Shown: positions 1 to 7,022, numbered from the stretch's first letter. The stretch: 7,385 nucleotides of DNA from Chromatiales bacterium (GCA_022360595.1 JAKSCN010000174.1:1-7385), one strand, 5' to 3'. Numbers and translations are program-made. Notes: generated by a model not told the origin, from the letters alone.

Positions 1-231
1 ATCGAAGCCGCCGTGTCTCACGCCTGCAACAGCGCCAGAAACTATCGCCACGAACGCATCATCGACCTGATCGGCCGACACAGCTTCCCCGATAACCTCG
101 AACAGCTACCAGAGCAGGAAAAGATCTATCAGTGCATCATGCGCGCACTGGATTTTCTGGCGGGCATGACAGACAACTACGCCACTTATCTGGCCAAACA
201 GTTTTCGGGAATGGCGGAGACGCGTTACTAA
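1..231 (+). CDS. dgt: dGTPase-family triphosphohydrolase, C-terminal end (5' partial)
   Basis: The reading frame is open from the first base of the window and ends at TAA (229-231), giving the last 76 residues of a protein that starts upstream. The segment reads as the helical C-terminal part of the dGTP triphosphohydrolase family (HD superfamily), which hydrolyses dGTP, and in some members other dNTPs, to the deoxynucleoside and tripolyphosphate in the cytoplasm. The best evidence is the stretch RALDFLAGMTDNYATYLAKQ, which matches the family's C-terminal 'D.I.GMTD.YA..L' signature, preceded by helices rich in Arg and His. The catalytic HD residues lie outside the window and cannot be checked. 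A GTG at base 13 could be misread as a start, but the frame continues upstream of it with family-like sequence. No hairpin terminator follows directly. Family assignment is fairly secure; the exact subgroup, and so the gene symbol, is less so. Confidence 0.75.
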   Translation: MEAAVSHACNSARNYRHERIIDLIGRHSFPDNLEQLPEQEKIYQCIMRALDFLAGMTDNYATYLAKQFSGMAETRY

Positions 232-453
232 GCCAAAGATGCCGCACCTCGACTTTCCTTGAGACTGATGGGGCTGCCATTTTAGTCCAGGATCTAGAAC
301 AGTTGCTCTGCCTCCTCCAAGGGCTAAACGAGAGAAAGGGTTCAACGCCATCGCGATTTCCCAGCAAGGACTCGGGGCAAAGAACCATTCCGTAGGAGTG
401 TCGCTCGCGGCGCGATCCCTGACCAGGAACAAAAGCATTTACACAACAGAGGG

Positions 454-469
454 CTCAGTGCTCACTGAG
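454..469. repeat. 16-bp palindrome CTCAGTG-CT-CACTGAG
   Basis: Bases 454-460 (CTCAGTG) pair perfectly with 463-469 (CACTGAG), leaving two central bases. It lies inside the REPIN-like block. No T-run follows on either strand, so it is not a classic terminator. It may be a structural part of the element. Confidence 0.4.
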
Positions 470-548
470 GAAGACGGTTTCCCGCTCTGAACCCTGCACC
501 CTCTGCGGTAAATCAGTCTTTAACGACTCGGGCTATCGCGCCGCCACC

Positions 549-598
549 GAGCGTAGTGAAGGAACGCCAGCAGGGCAGCGAAGGGGGAGCGGAGCGAA
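549..598. repeat. Three degenerate AGCG-AG-GAA motifs
   Basis: Three related short motifs follow each other: GAGCGTAGTGAA (549-560), GGGCAGCGAA (573-582) and GAGCGGAGCGAA (587-598). The last runs into the right-hand hairpin of the REPIN-like block. This is the purine-rich, self-similar texture often seen in dispersed intergenic repeats. No coding interpretation is convincing. Confidence 0.3.
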
Positions 599-663
599 TA
601 ACCGACGCTCCTACAGCAAGGGAAGACTAAATCAGGCTTTTCCCTGAAATCTACGATGAACAC

Positions 664-687
664 AAAAAAGCCCCGCATCTGCGGGGC
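664..687 (-). terminator. Rho-independent terminator of the lipoprotein gene
   Basis: On the - strand, GCCCCGC (687-681), loop AGAT (680-677) and GCGGGGC (676-670) form a perfect 7-bp GC stem with a 4-base loop, followed at once by six T residues (669-664). It lies 38 bases past the TAG of the large lipoprotein gene and points the right way for it. On the + strand the stem is followed by CTCTC rather than T, so it should work in one direction only. Confidence 0.93.
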
Positions 688-725
688 CTCTCAAAAAACA
701 GAGATCAACACACTTTCATTCAGGC

Positions 726-3700
726 CTACTGGATTGCCGCCCAGTTGAAGTCGCTGGCGGTGCTCCACAGATCACTCCAGATCTCGCCTTCCTTAGCTTC
801 ATCACCAATAGAGACGACACCATCTGACTCATCCCAGGCAGACTCCTCTGAGTATAGCCGGAACTCCCAGAAGTCCTTTCCGTCACCGAGTTCGTCTGCA
901 CTGTAATACACTAGGCTCCAGAGTTCGGAAACAACCTCCTGCCCATCAACAAAGGTTAGCTTGATCACATTGGTATCAAAGTCGGTGAAAGTGACGCTAA
1001 AGACCTCATCGTCACCTGTGCCACCTTCAAACACACCATTCTCACCAGGCTCGATAATCGTGGCATTACCGGAACCATCCACGCTCATCATGGCTTCGTT
1101 GCCTTCTTCGTAGAAGGTCAGCCCTGCAAGGGACTGCACACTCAACGATTGGGCCCCATGGATATCAGCACATGCCGAACGAACCTGGTAGTAATCCGTC
1201 ACTGAGTTGAAAGTTTCAGGCTTGTCGTTGAGATCATCCCAGCCTGAATCATAGTAACAGCCCAGAGTTTGACCATTCGGATCGGTTTCGTACCAAGTCC
1301 AGTTCCAGATTTCACCGTCCTGCAGGCTGGTATCTATATAGCCTTGATCTGACTCCGCCCAGCCATAACTCTCATAGAACGCTGTAAACTGGTATTCGTT
1401 GCCGTCGGAGTACAAAAGGGTAAGCATGTCATAACCCTCAATCAGCCCCCCCTCGACAACGGAGTATTCCAGCAGGACCTGATTGGTCGCGAAGTCCGAA
1501 ACGACCACGAAGAACGCTTCATCGTCAAAAGTTCCCTTGATCTCGTCATCACCGTAATCCAGCCCTGTCGCGCCATCCCCGTTCAGGTTGAAAATCATCT
1601 CTCCTTCGCCGACATAGAGGGTTTTACCTGCCAGGGAGGCAGTAGAGAACGACGGAAGAGGGCCATTCTTCATATCACAGTCAGCAATCACGTTGCCGTA
1701 ATCATTCAGTGAATTGAACACCAGCGGTTTGTCATTCATGTCATCCCAACCGGATTCGTAACCGCAAGCCAGCGACTGAGACTGCGAACCAACCCGATTG
1801 AAGGTGTAGTCCCCTTCACCAGCATCAGTAAAGGTCAGCACATTACCAACAATCTGAATCGCCTCACCCTGCTGGTCCTCGGGGTTCTCTGCATTGAACA
1901 GACCGCCATCACCGTTGGTGTCTACCGATACAGAGGTCGCCTCGAAGTTATAGCCATCCCAACTATAGAACCCAAACTCACCGGACAGCGCCTGGGGTGA
2001 GCACGGCTCGCCATAACACCCCTGATTTTCGGTATGCACAATGGCGTACTCAGTGGCTGACAGGAAAGTGAGAATATTGAGATCGTCCCCCTCACCCATA
2101 ACCCAGGAGCCAACGATGGGCTGAGCTTCATCGACAATACGATCCGCACCAAAGCCGTCATCCGTGGTGAAGGCATCACCGTTCACCAGCAGAGTAAAGG
2201 AGGAACCCTCAAGGCCACCCTCACCGTCTGACTGAGCGATGGCGCTGGCAGTAAAGGCACCAGATTCCTGATCCCAACTGTAGGTGCCGTACTCGGCAGA
2301 GCCGGCAGGCTGATCGGTATTCTCGTACTCGTGGAACACCACGTAGTGAGTATTATCGATAAAGGTCAGGATGTTTCTCTGGTTCATACCCTCATCGATC
2401 AGCCAGCTACCGATCAGCGGATTCCCTTCACTGGCCAACTGCATGCTGTCGGCGAATTGCTGCGCGGCTTCTTCATTAAAGAAGAAGGTTTCCACGTCAT
2501 CACAACCGTCCCAGCACACTTCAAAGCCATTACCCTGATTCGCCATATGACCTGCACCAATCTTGGGATCCTCAGCGAGGTGCCAGGTGATCTCATCGGC
2601 GCCAAACGTCAAGGAAGTCTCCGTCATGTAGAACAGCAGGGTTTCAGGCGCATAGTAGCTATCGCTGAAGAATGGCTGATCTGAAGCTCGCTCGCTCAGT
2701 TCGACCGTGCCGGCATCAATGACCTTGATCTTCTCGATAATCCAGTCATCGTTATCGCTATACACGTTGTAGATCGCTGACTTGAGCACCTGCGCTTCAT
2801 TAAAGGACTGCATATAGGTGTCTGTCAGCACGTCGAAGGCGGCCTGCGCATCCGTTTGGCTATGGAAGAAGCGGTCCACATTATCCGGGCTGCCATCTTC
2901 ATTCCGGAATACCACTTCCAGATACTGGTCGGTGTTACCCAGAAAATTAATCCCGGCACCGGAAGTGCTGTCGCCCAGCTGACCGTATTCATTAATGCTC
3001 AGCTCAACGCCCGGCTCATTGCACAGATCTCCGGCAATACCGTAAATATCAACCAGAGTGCCGTCCTCCGAGAACTCCAGCCTTGAAAGGCCGGCAGCGG
3101 AGCCTGGCTCAGAGTCGCAATCTCCATTGCTGTCCACGCCGCCATGCCACACATCAAACAAGGTACGGCCCGCCAGCCAGGTGTGAGAGAAGCGCTTGGT
3201 GTCAAAGGTGTCGGCGTGTACATCGGCCAGATCGAAGTAGAACGCGTCAGAGCCGACCCATTCAACGAGGCTGTAGAACACACTGCTTTCGCCGTTGCGA
3301 CAGATATCCAGCGCGGTAGCGGAGTCCATGACATCCTCGTCATCGATCCAGCAGGATGCCTGCTTGTTGTCGACCACACCGGCACTGGCAACTACATAGT
3401 TCGTCTGATCGAACTCCGGTGAATTCAGCACCAGCACTTCATTATTTTGCTCGAAGGCCCAGGTACCTGAAATCATCTCGTCATCACAGGCAGACGTAGC
3501 ATCAAAATTTCCATTGCTGGCAAAATCCATGCGCACAAACGTCTTGGTGCCTGCACACTCGCCTTCATCGCCATCTTCATCGAAAACATCGTAAACGATC
3601 TGGCCAGAGAAGCTGGCGGGGTTGAACGCCGCCGCCGGGGCGGAGCCGTCAATCATGACAGAGGCTGAATTGACGCTTTCCAGTGTTTCTTGCCCGTCGT

Positions 3701-6700
3701 AGTAACTGGCAATCACATAGACTTCCTGCCCCACATCCGCTTGTTGAACATCATAGGTCGCGCCAAAACCGTCACTGACTGCATCGACAAACCATTCATA
3801 CGATACCGCACCCATGCCATCTTCATCGGTAAGGTTGTTGCTCGCCGACAGGGTATTGCCTGGTGCAGGCACGCCACTGATGGTCACCTCACCTTGCGGC
3901 AGGTCGTTCACGTTGTTGACCAGCGCCGTCTGGGAAGACAACAACACCTGGTTGCCAAACACACCGTCATTGAAGGTCACTTCCACGGAGATGTTCTGGC
4001 CCACTTCTGCTTGGGTCAGCTGATACTCGCCCACGGTGGCGCCATCAATCGGGGAGCCATTGGCCAGCCACTGATAACCTTCAATCACGATTTCACCATC
4101 GGGGTCGCTCAGGTCATTGGTGGCAGTCAGGAACTCGTCTTCCGTGGGGACACCAGTAATGGCAACGCCACCGGTGGAGGCATCGTCCGCATCGATCACC
4201 ACAACAGACGCAGAATCCACATCAGTGAGGTTGTCGTCGCCATCGGTGTAGCTGGCGCGCACAAAGATTGAAGCGCCGACATATTCCTGGCCCGGCGTGA
4301 AGGTGGAGTTGGTTTCATCAACGATCACACCACCATCGGCATACCACTGGTAGCTGATCACCAGCGGATCTGGACCATCGGCATCAGCCAGATCATTGCT
4401 GGCAGTCCAGGTCTGGTTCTGGGTGTCGCCGCTAATAGTCACGGAGCCGGTGGGCAGGTTGTTGAACTGGGCAACAGCTGCTGTTGGCTCGGACGTTACC
4501 GTTTCGGTGGTGCCACGGCTATCCGGGAAAGAGATTTCCACGGTGATAGCATTACCCACATCCGCCGTTACCAAGGTATAGGTGGCAGCGTTAGCGCCAT
4601 CAATATCACCCCCAGCACGCTTCCACTGGTAAGTGGTTTCCGCGGGAGGCGCGCCCGGCAAGCCATCGTCATCACTCAGGCCAGCAAGGAAGTTGGAAAC
4701 CGACAGTTGCTGGGTGTCCATGGCCTGCCCGGCAATGATCACGGAGCCCTGAACCGTGTCGTTTACGTTGACAACGGCAATGGTTGGGTCGGAAGTATCA
4801 CCACCCGAACCACCGAGATCGTCGCTGAATGTCACCTGCACGGTAATGGCTTTGTCGACATGGTTATCGTCGAGGAGCAGCTGGTCACTGGTTTCCCCAT
4901 CCAGCAGCTGGCCATCGGCAAACCACTGATAGAGATACTCAACGTTCTCCAACCCATCTTCATCGGTAAACTCAGGCACCGCCTGCAGAGTTTGATCTTC
5001 TTCCACCGTACCCGTGATAGTGACAGAACCCTCACTACCATTGTCCACGTTGGCAACGGGTAAGGTAGCAGCAGTGGTGACCATCTGACCGGCGAAGGTG
5101 CCATCGGTGTAGGTCAACACAACGCTGACAGCCGTGCCCACCTGGGCCTGGCCCAACAGCAGGGACGACTGGGTGGCACCGTCAATGGCCTGCCCATCCG
5201 CCAGCCACTGGTAGCCGGTGATTTCCACCGTGCCATCTGGGTCCACCAGATTATTGGTGGTGGTCAGAGTCTCACCTTCAATCAAGTCCCCCAGGATCTC
5301 TACAGAACCGCCGGTGGCGTTATTGATGGTGTTGGCAATTGGCCCGACGGGGGCAGAAGGCACTGTCACTTCGGGGAAGACGCCATCGCTAAAGACCACT
5401 TCAACGTTGATCATGGCGCCCACCTGGGCTTGCTGCGGAACAAAGGTTTCACTGGTGGCCCCGTCGATGGGCTGGCCGTTGGCAAGCCACTGGTACGACA
5501 GGATCGTCAGCTCGCCATCATCATCCGCCATCTGGTTATTCAGGCTCAGGGTGACGCCTTCTTCGGCAGCTCCCGCAACGGTCAGGCTGCCGGATACCGG
5601 GTCATTCACCGGCGTCACATCGATGGTGATGGTGCTCTCCACGGAGCTTTTTTCACCATCACTCACGCTGTAGGGCAACTCCACTTGCCCGAAGAAATTC
5701 GGCTCGGGAGTGAAGCTGTAGGTGGATTGGCCCGGCGGCAACGGCTGGCCGTTTACTGTGAAGGTCAGCGTATCGCCATCCGGTTCGGAACCCGACAGAT
5801 CAATACTGATGGAACCGCCATCTTCCTCACCGCTGCCGCTGACAGCCGCAATCTGCGGAACCGCTTCACAAGCTGCACCCACTTCATTGTCGTTGGCATC
5901 CAACTGGTCCGCATTCTTGGTGTTGATACAGTTATCAACATCGTCTGCTACACCATCAAAATCCGTATCAGCAACAGTCACCACCTCTTCCGGCTCCACC
6001 GTCACGGACTGATCCACGGTGACCGAAGTCCCAAGGCTTTGCGCTTCGCTGTCGAGCACCTGGGTAATATTGCCCACCGGTGTGGAGGTGCCGGGAATCA
6101 TCAGATTGGCAACCGCGACTGAGGTCACATCGACGCCTGCCAGCTCCAGCAGATCATCATCGCCCTTCTTGCCGTCAATCACGCCATCGCTGAGATCCAG
6201 AGCCATGGAGGACAATACATCAGTGGCAGAGTCACCATCTTCTGTGGAATCGTCAGCCGCATTGCTCAGCACAGCAGAAACCGCCTCTACCGCCAGACGG
6301 TAGGCAGCCACCTGGGCCTGCTCTTCCGGGGTATCAGTGTCATCGTTCAGCACCGGGGTGGCACTAAAGATGTCCACTGACTCATCCAGACCAAAGCCCA
6401 GGGTGGACTTCACGGTATTCTGGGCGTCGGTGAGATTCTGCTGCAGGGTTTCCGGGGTGGCGCCCTTGCTGGCGGCCACTTCGGTGGCCAACGAGGTCAG
6501 CGGGGTGGCAACCACAGGGGTACCACCATTGAGCATCTCCGCCGTGATCACGGTTTTCATGATGGTAATCACCGGGGGGGCACCAGTGGTCAGGTCCACC
6601 GTGTCCTCATCCGCTTCGACCACCACAATGTAAGGTGCCCCGGCAGGGTCCAGGGTCAGCCCGGTAATTTGCGCCTGGGCATTGGTGGTGCCGGTATCCA

Positions 6701-6941
6701 CCGGGCCTGCAGTACCAATCAGGTCAGCTGCCGCGTAATCCACGGCATAGGCTCGTACCGCGGCATTCACCAGCGGCCCCTTCACCGCCACCCCTTTTAC
6801 GCTAGAACCCGTTGCCGGGGGTGTTCCCCCGCCTGACGAAGCCCCACCACCAGAACTTGAGCTACCACCGCCGCCACAAGCCGCCAATAGCGCAGTAGAC
6901 AGCGCAATGGCGATCGGGAGCTTCGCTTTGGATCCCAACAT
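726..6941 (-). CDS. Giant multidomain outer-membrane lipoprotein (2071 aa), Ig-like repeats
   Basis: An intact 2071-residue protein of unknown function. The N-terminus is a lipoprotein signal peptide (K5, K7, hydrophobic 8-21) with lipobox L19-A-A-C22; Gly at +2, not Asp, favours Lol sorting to the outer membrane. Then follow: Gly/Ser linker 23-47; a domain starting with VKGVAVKGPLVNAAV (48-62) and containing TPLTSLA (146-152), a layout seen in marine gammaproteobacterial lipoproteins; a thrombospondin-3-like calcium motif (325-358); a cadherin-like domain (361-448); seven Ig-like repeats (451-1099); and about 970 acidic, aromatic-rich residues of divergent beta modules (1100-2071). The ATG at 6941 is supported by GGGGAA six bases upstream and by the signal peptide directly after it. 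There is no RTX nonapeptide, autotransporter barrel, LPXTG or catalytic motif. Stalk-like repeats suggest surface adhesion or ligand binding, which is inference; a scaffold or predation/defence role cannot be excluded. Transcription is probably monocistronic. Confidence 0.93.
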   Translation of the reverse strand: MLGSKAKLPIAIALSTALLAACGGGGSSSSGGGASSGGGTPPATGSSVKGVAVKGPLVNAAVRAYAVDYAAADLIGTAGPVDTGTTNAQAQITGLTLDPAGAPYIVVVEADEDTVDLTTGAPPVITIMKTVITAEMLNGGTPVVATPLTSLATEVAASKGATPETLQQNLTDAQNTVKSTLGFGLDESVDIFSATPVLNDDTDTPEEQAQVAAYRLAVEAVSAVLSNAADDSTEDGDSATDVLSSMALDLSDGVIDGKKGDDDLLELAGVDVTSVAVANLMIPGTSTPVGNITQVLDSEAQSLGTSVTVDQSVTVEPEEVVTVADTDFDGVADDVDNCINTKNADQLDANDNEVGAACEAVPQIAAVSGSGEEDGGSISIDLSGSEPDGDTLTFTVNGQPLPPGQSTYSFTPEPNFFGQVELPYSVSDGEKSSVESTITIDVTPVNDPVSGSLTVAGAAEEGVTLSLNNQMADDDGELTILSYQWLANGQPIDGATSETFVPQQAQVGAMINVEVVFSDGVFPEVTVPSAPVGPIANTINNATGGSVEILGDLIEGETLTTTNNLVDPDGTVEITGYQWLADGQAIDGATQSSLLLGQAQVGTAVSVVLTYTDGTFAGQMVTTAATLPVANVDNGSEGSVTITGTVEEDQTLQAVPEFTDEDGLENVEYLYQWFADGQLLDGETSDQLLLDDNHVDKAITVQVTFSDDLGGSGGDTSDPTIAVVNVNDTVQGSVIIAGQAMDTQQLSVSNFLAGLSDDDGLPGAPPAETTYQWKRAGGDIDGANAATYTLVTADVGNAITVEISFPDSRGTTETVTSEPTAAVAQFNNLPTGSVTISGDTQNQTWTASNDLADADGPDPLVISYQWYADGGVIVDETNSTFTPGQEYVGASIFVRASYTDGDDNLTDVDSASVVVIDADDASTGGVAITGVPTEDEFLTATNDLSDPDGEIVIEGYQWLANGSPIDGATVGEYQLTQAEVGQNISVEVTFNDGVFGNQVLLSSQTALVNNVNDLPQGEVTISGVPAPGNTLSASNNLTDEDGMGAVSYEWFVDAVSDGFGATYDVQQADVGQEVYVIASYYDGQETLESVNSASVMIDGSAPAAAFNPASFSGQIVYDVFDEDGDEGECAGTKTFVRMDFASNGNFDATSACDDEMISGTWAFEQNNEVLVLNSPEFDQTNYVVASAGVVDNKQASCWIDDEDVMDSATALDICRNGESSVFYSLVEWVGSDAFYFDLADVHADTFDTKRFSHTWLAGRTLFDVWHGGVDSNGDCDSEPGSAAGLSRLEFSEDGTLVDIYGIAGDLCNEPGVELSINEYGQLGDSTSGAGINFLGNTDQYLEVVFRNEDGSPDNVDRFFHSQTDAQAAFDVLTDTYMQSFNEAQVLKSAIYNVYSDNDDWIIEKIKVIDAGTVELSERASDQPFFSDSYYAPETLLFYMTETSLTFGADEITWHLAEDPKIGAGHMANQGNGFEVCWDGCDDVETFFFNEEAAQQFADSMQLASEGNPLIGSWLIDEGMNQRNILTFIDNTHYVVFHEYENTDQPAGSAEYGTYSWDQESGAFTASAIAQSDGEGGLEGSSFTLLVNGDAFTTDDGFGADRIVDEAQPIVGSWVMGEGDDLNILTFLSATEYAIVHTENQGCYGEPCSPQALSGEFGFYSWDGYNFEATSVSVDTNGDGGLFNAENPEDQQGEAIQIVGNVLTFTDAGEGDYTFNRVGSQSQSLACGYESGWDDMNDKPLVFNSLNDYGNVIADCDMKNGPLPSFSTASLAGKTLYVGEGEMIFNLNGDGATGLDYGDDEIKGTFDDEAFFVVVSDFATNQVLLEYSVVEGGLIEGYDMLTLLYSDGNEYQFTAFYESYGWAESDQGYIDTSLQDGEIWNWTWYETDPNGQTLGCYYDSGWDDLNDKPETFNSVTDYYQVRSACADIHGAQSLSVQSLAGLTFYEEGNEAMMSVDGSGNATIIEPGENGVFEGGTGDDEVFSVTFTDFDTNVIKLTFVDGQEVVSELWSLVYYSADELGDGKDFWEFRLYSEESAWDESDGVVSIGDEAKEGEIWSDLWSTASDFNWAAIQ
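759..1265 (-). repeat. C-x-Y-x-S-G-W-D-D module, copy 2 (residues 1893-2061)
   Basis: Copy 2 starts with CYYDSGWDDLNDKPETFNSV (1895-1914), then C1924, SLAGLTFYEEGNEAMMSV (1937-1954), the acidic turn GDDEVFSVTF, SAWDESDGVVSI and EGEIWS (2051-2056). It ends ten residues before the C-terminus. The conserved Trp, Asp and Cys positions against copy 1 suggest a folded binding unit that was duplicated in place. Confidence 0.82.
1296..1772 (-). repeat. C-x-Y-x-S-G-W-D-D module, copy 1 (residues 1724-1882)
   Basis: Copy 1 starts with CGYESGWDDMNDKPLVFNSL (1726-1745), then C1755, SLAGKTLYVGEGEMIF (1769-1784), a DDE acidic turn, YGWAESDQGYI and DGEIWN (1875-1880). It aligns end to end with copy 2, which begins 169 residues later. 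Cys1726 and Cys1755 are 29 residues apart, exactly as in copy 2, which suggests a conserved disulfide. No family is recognised. Confidence 0.82.
1791..2120 (-). repeat. GSW module, copy B (residues 1608-1717)
   Basis: Copy B begins PIVGSWVMGEG (1608-1618) and has NILTFLSATEYAIVHTENQ (1622-1640) and FGFYSWD (1656-1662), matching copy A in order and spacing. It differs by an insert with two cysteines (C1642 and C1647, within NQGCYGEPCSP) that could form a small disulfide loop. Confidence 0.75.
2130..2420 (-). repeat. GSW module, copy A (residues 1508-1604)
   Basis: Copy A begins PLIGSWLIDEG (1508-1518) and continues with NILTFIDNTHYVVFHEYE (1523-1540) and YGTYSWD (1551-1557). It aligns with copy B, which lies a few residues further on. 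The G-S-W start followed by beta strands with alternating hydrophobic residues resembles the G-x-W start of lipocalin-like barrels. That fold is inference. Confidence 0.75.
3645..5591 (-). repeat. Array of seven Ig-like repeats, 92-100 aa each (residues 451-1099)
   Basis: Repeats start at residues 451, 545, 638, 732, 832, 925 and 1017; the last is short (83 residues). The shared pattern is GSVTI.G...EG.TL.A.N.L.D.DG...I.YQW.ADG..I.GAT...Y.....VG..I.V...Y.DG followed by a linker ending in VN(D/N)..G. This is a familiar Ig-like module of large bacterial adhesins. Copies differ clearly in protein and DNA sequence, so the array is old and under selection, not a recent expansion. At DNA level the most conserved core is CCAGCCACTGGTA (+ strand), which encodes the YQWLA region and is seen near 5175 and 5485. 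Confidence 0.88.
5598..5861 (-). other. Cadherin-like domain (residues 361-448)
   Basis: The segment carries EPDGDTLTFTVNGQP (386-400), the YSFTPEPNFFGQVELPYSVSD region (408-428) and the closing ITIDVTPVNDP (438-448). This is the usual signature of the cadherin-like, tandem-95 or VCBS-type repeats of bacterial surface proteins, where the 'D.DGD.L.F' and 'VNDP' acids bind calcium at domain junctions. Only one copy is present; the Ig-like array begins right after it. Confidence 0.75.
5868..5969 (-). other. Thrombospondin type-3-like calcium motif (residues 325-358)
   Basis: The segment DTDFDGVADDVDNC (325-338) has the D-x-D-x-D-G-x-x-D-x-x-D-N-C pattern of thrombospondin type 3 repeats. A second acidic half, D345-Q-L-D-A-N-D-N (345-352), is followed by Cys358. 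In this family the Asp and Asn side chains bind calcium and the two Cys form a disulfide; here Cys338 and Cys358 would pair. It sits between the N-terminal domain and the first cadherin-like domain, like a hinge. Confidence 0.8.
6876..6941 (-). other. Lipoprotein signal peptide and lipobox (residues 1-22)
   Basis: MLGSKAKLPIAIALSTALLA is a textbook type II signal peptide: a short positive n-region, a hydrophobic core, then the lipobox L19-A20-A21 and Cys22. Signal peptidase II would cut before Cys22, which becomes lipidated. The next residues are four Gly and four Ser, a flexible tether that keeps the folded part off the membrane. Confidence 0.92.
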
Positions 6942-6946
6942 AATGA

Positions 6947-6952
6947 TTCCCC
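6947..6952 (-). promoter_or_regulatory. Ribosome binding site GGGGAA of the lipoprotein gene
   Basis: On the - strand GGGGAA lies six bases before the ATG at 6941. It is a partial Shine-Dalgarno match (GGGGA against GGAGGA) at good spacing, and it fixes the start because the signal peptide begins immediately after it. No competing upstream start in frame is needed. Confidence 0.65.
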
Positions 6953-7022
6953 AGTATCGTTAGTTCACTGCTTATCGGTTGCAGAATATTCGCCAGCATT
7001 TGCAGCCCCCATCCCCCATTGA

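Larger units (their letters stand above)
392..614. mobile_element. REPIN/MITE-like element with inverted GTAGGAG ends
   Basis: The left end (392-403) reads GTAGGAGTGTCG. The reverse complement of the right end (603-614) reads GTAGGAGCGTCG, so 11 of 12 bases match in inverted orientation, 223 bp apart. Each end can fold into a short hairpin next to the GTAGGAG: on the left, 398-404 with 407-413 (7 pairs, two of them G-U on an RNA strand); on the right, 591-596 with 606-611 (6 pairs, 9-base loop). Bacterial REP sequences typically start with GTAG and carry a hairpin, and two inverted REPs make a REPIN, a non-autonomous element moved by RAYT transposases. No target-site duplication is obvious and no transposase is encoded here. 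The spacing is longer than a typical REPIN, so two independent REPs are also possible. Confidence 0.45.
232..663. other. Gene-free convergent intergenic region with REP-like sequence
   Basis: I see no convincing gene in this 432-base stretch between the dGTPase stop codon and the terminator of the lipoprotein gene. The open frames that cross it have no plausible start or protein-like composition, and the longest one on the - strand runs into the dGTPase gene. It contains a REPIN/MITE-like block (392-614), a 16-bp palindrome (454-469) and a series of related short motifs (549-598), each listed separately. Because the two flanking genes converge, no promoter for either is expected here. Confidence 0.6.

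Noticed and set aside
106..438. - strand open frame of 110 codons at the left edge
   Set aside because: It overlaps the dGTPase gene end in antisense and then runs into non-coding repeat sequence. No protein-like pattern or ribosome binding site supports it.
688..700. Bidirectional function of the 664-687 hairpin for the dGTPase gene
   Set aside because: On the + strand the stem is followed by CTCTC and A residues, not a T-run, so it should not terminate that transcript efficiently.
726..1100. RTX or type I secretion signal at the C-terminus of the lipoprotein
   Set aside because: No GGxGxDxUx nonapeptides are present and the lipobox gives a different export route. The end is the second CxYxSGWDD module.
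3690..4271. + strand open frame of 193 codons opposite the Ig-like repeats
   Set aside because: Antisense shadow of repeats 5-7. Its His/Val/Ile-rich sequence comes from the complement of Asp/Asn/Thr codons.
5430..6122. + strand open frame of 230 codons opposite the lipoprotein gene
   Set aside because: It is wholly antisense to a well-supported coding region and its composition follows the complementary codons of the repeats. It has no recognisable domain.
6980..6992. Possible -10 box TATTCT on the - strand upstream of the lipoprotein gene
   Set aside because: Only four of six bases match and the hexamer at 17-bp spacing is G-rich, not a -35 box. Not enough to call a promoter.
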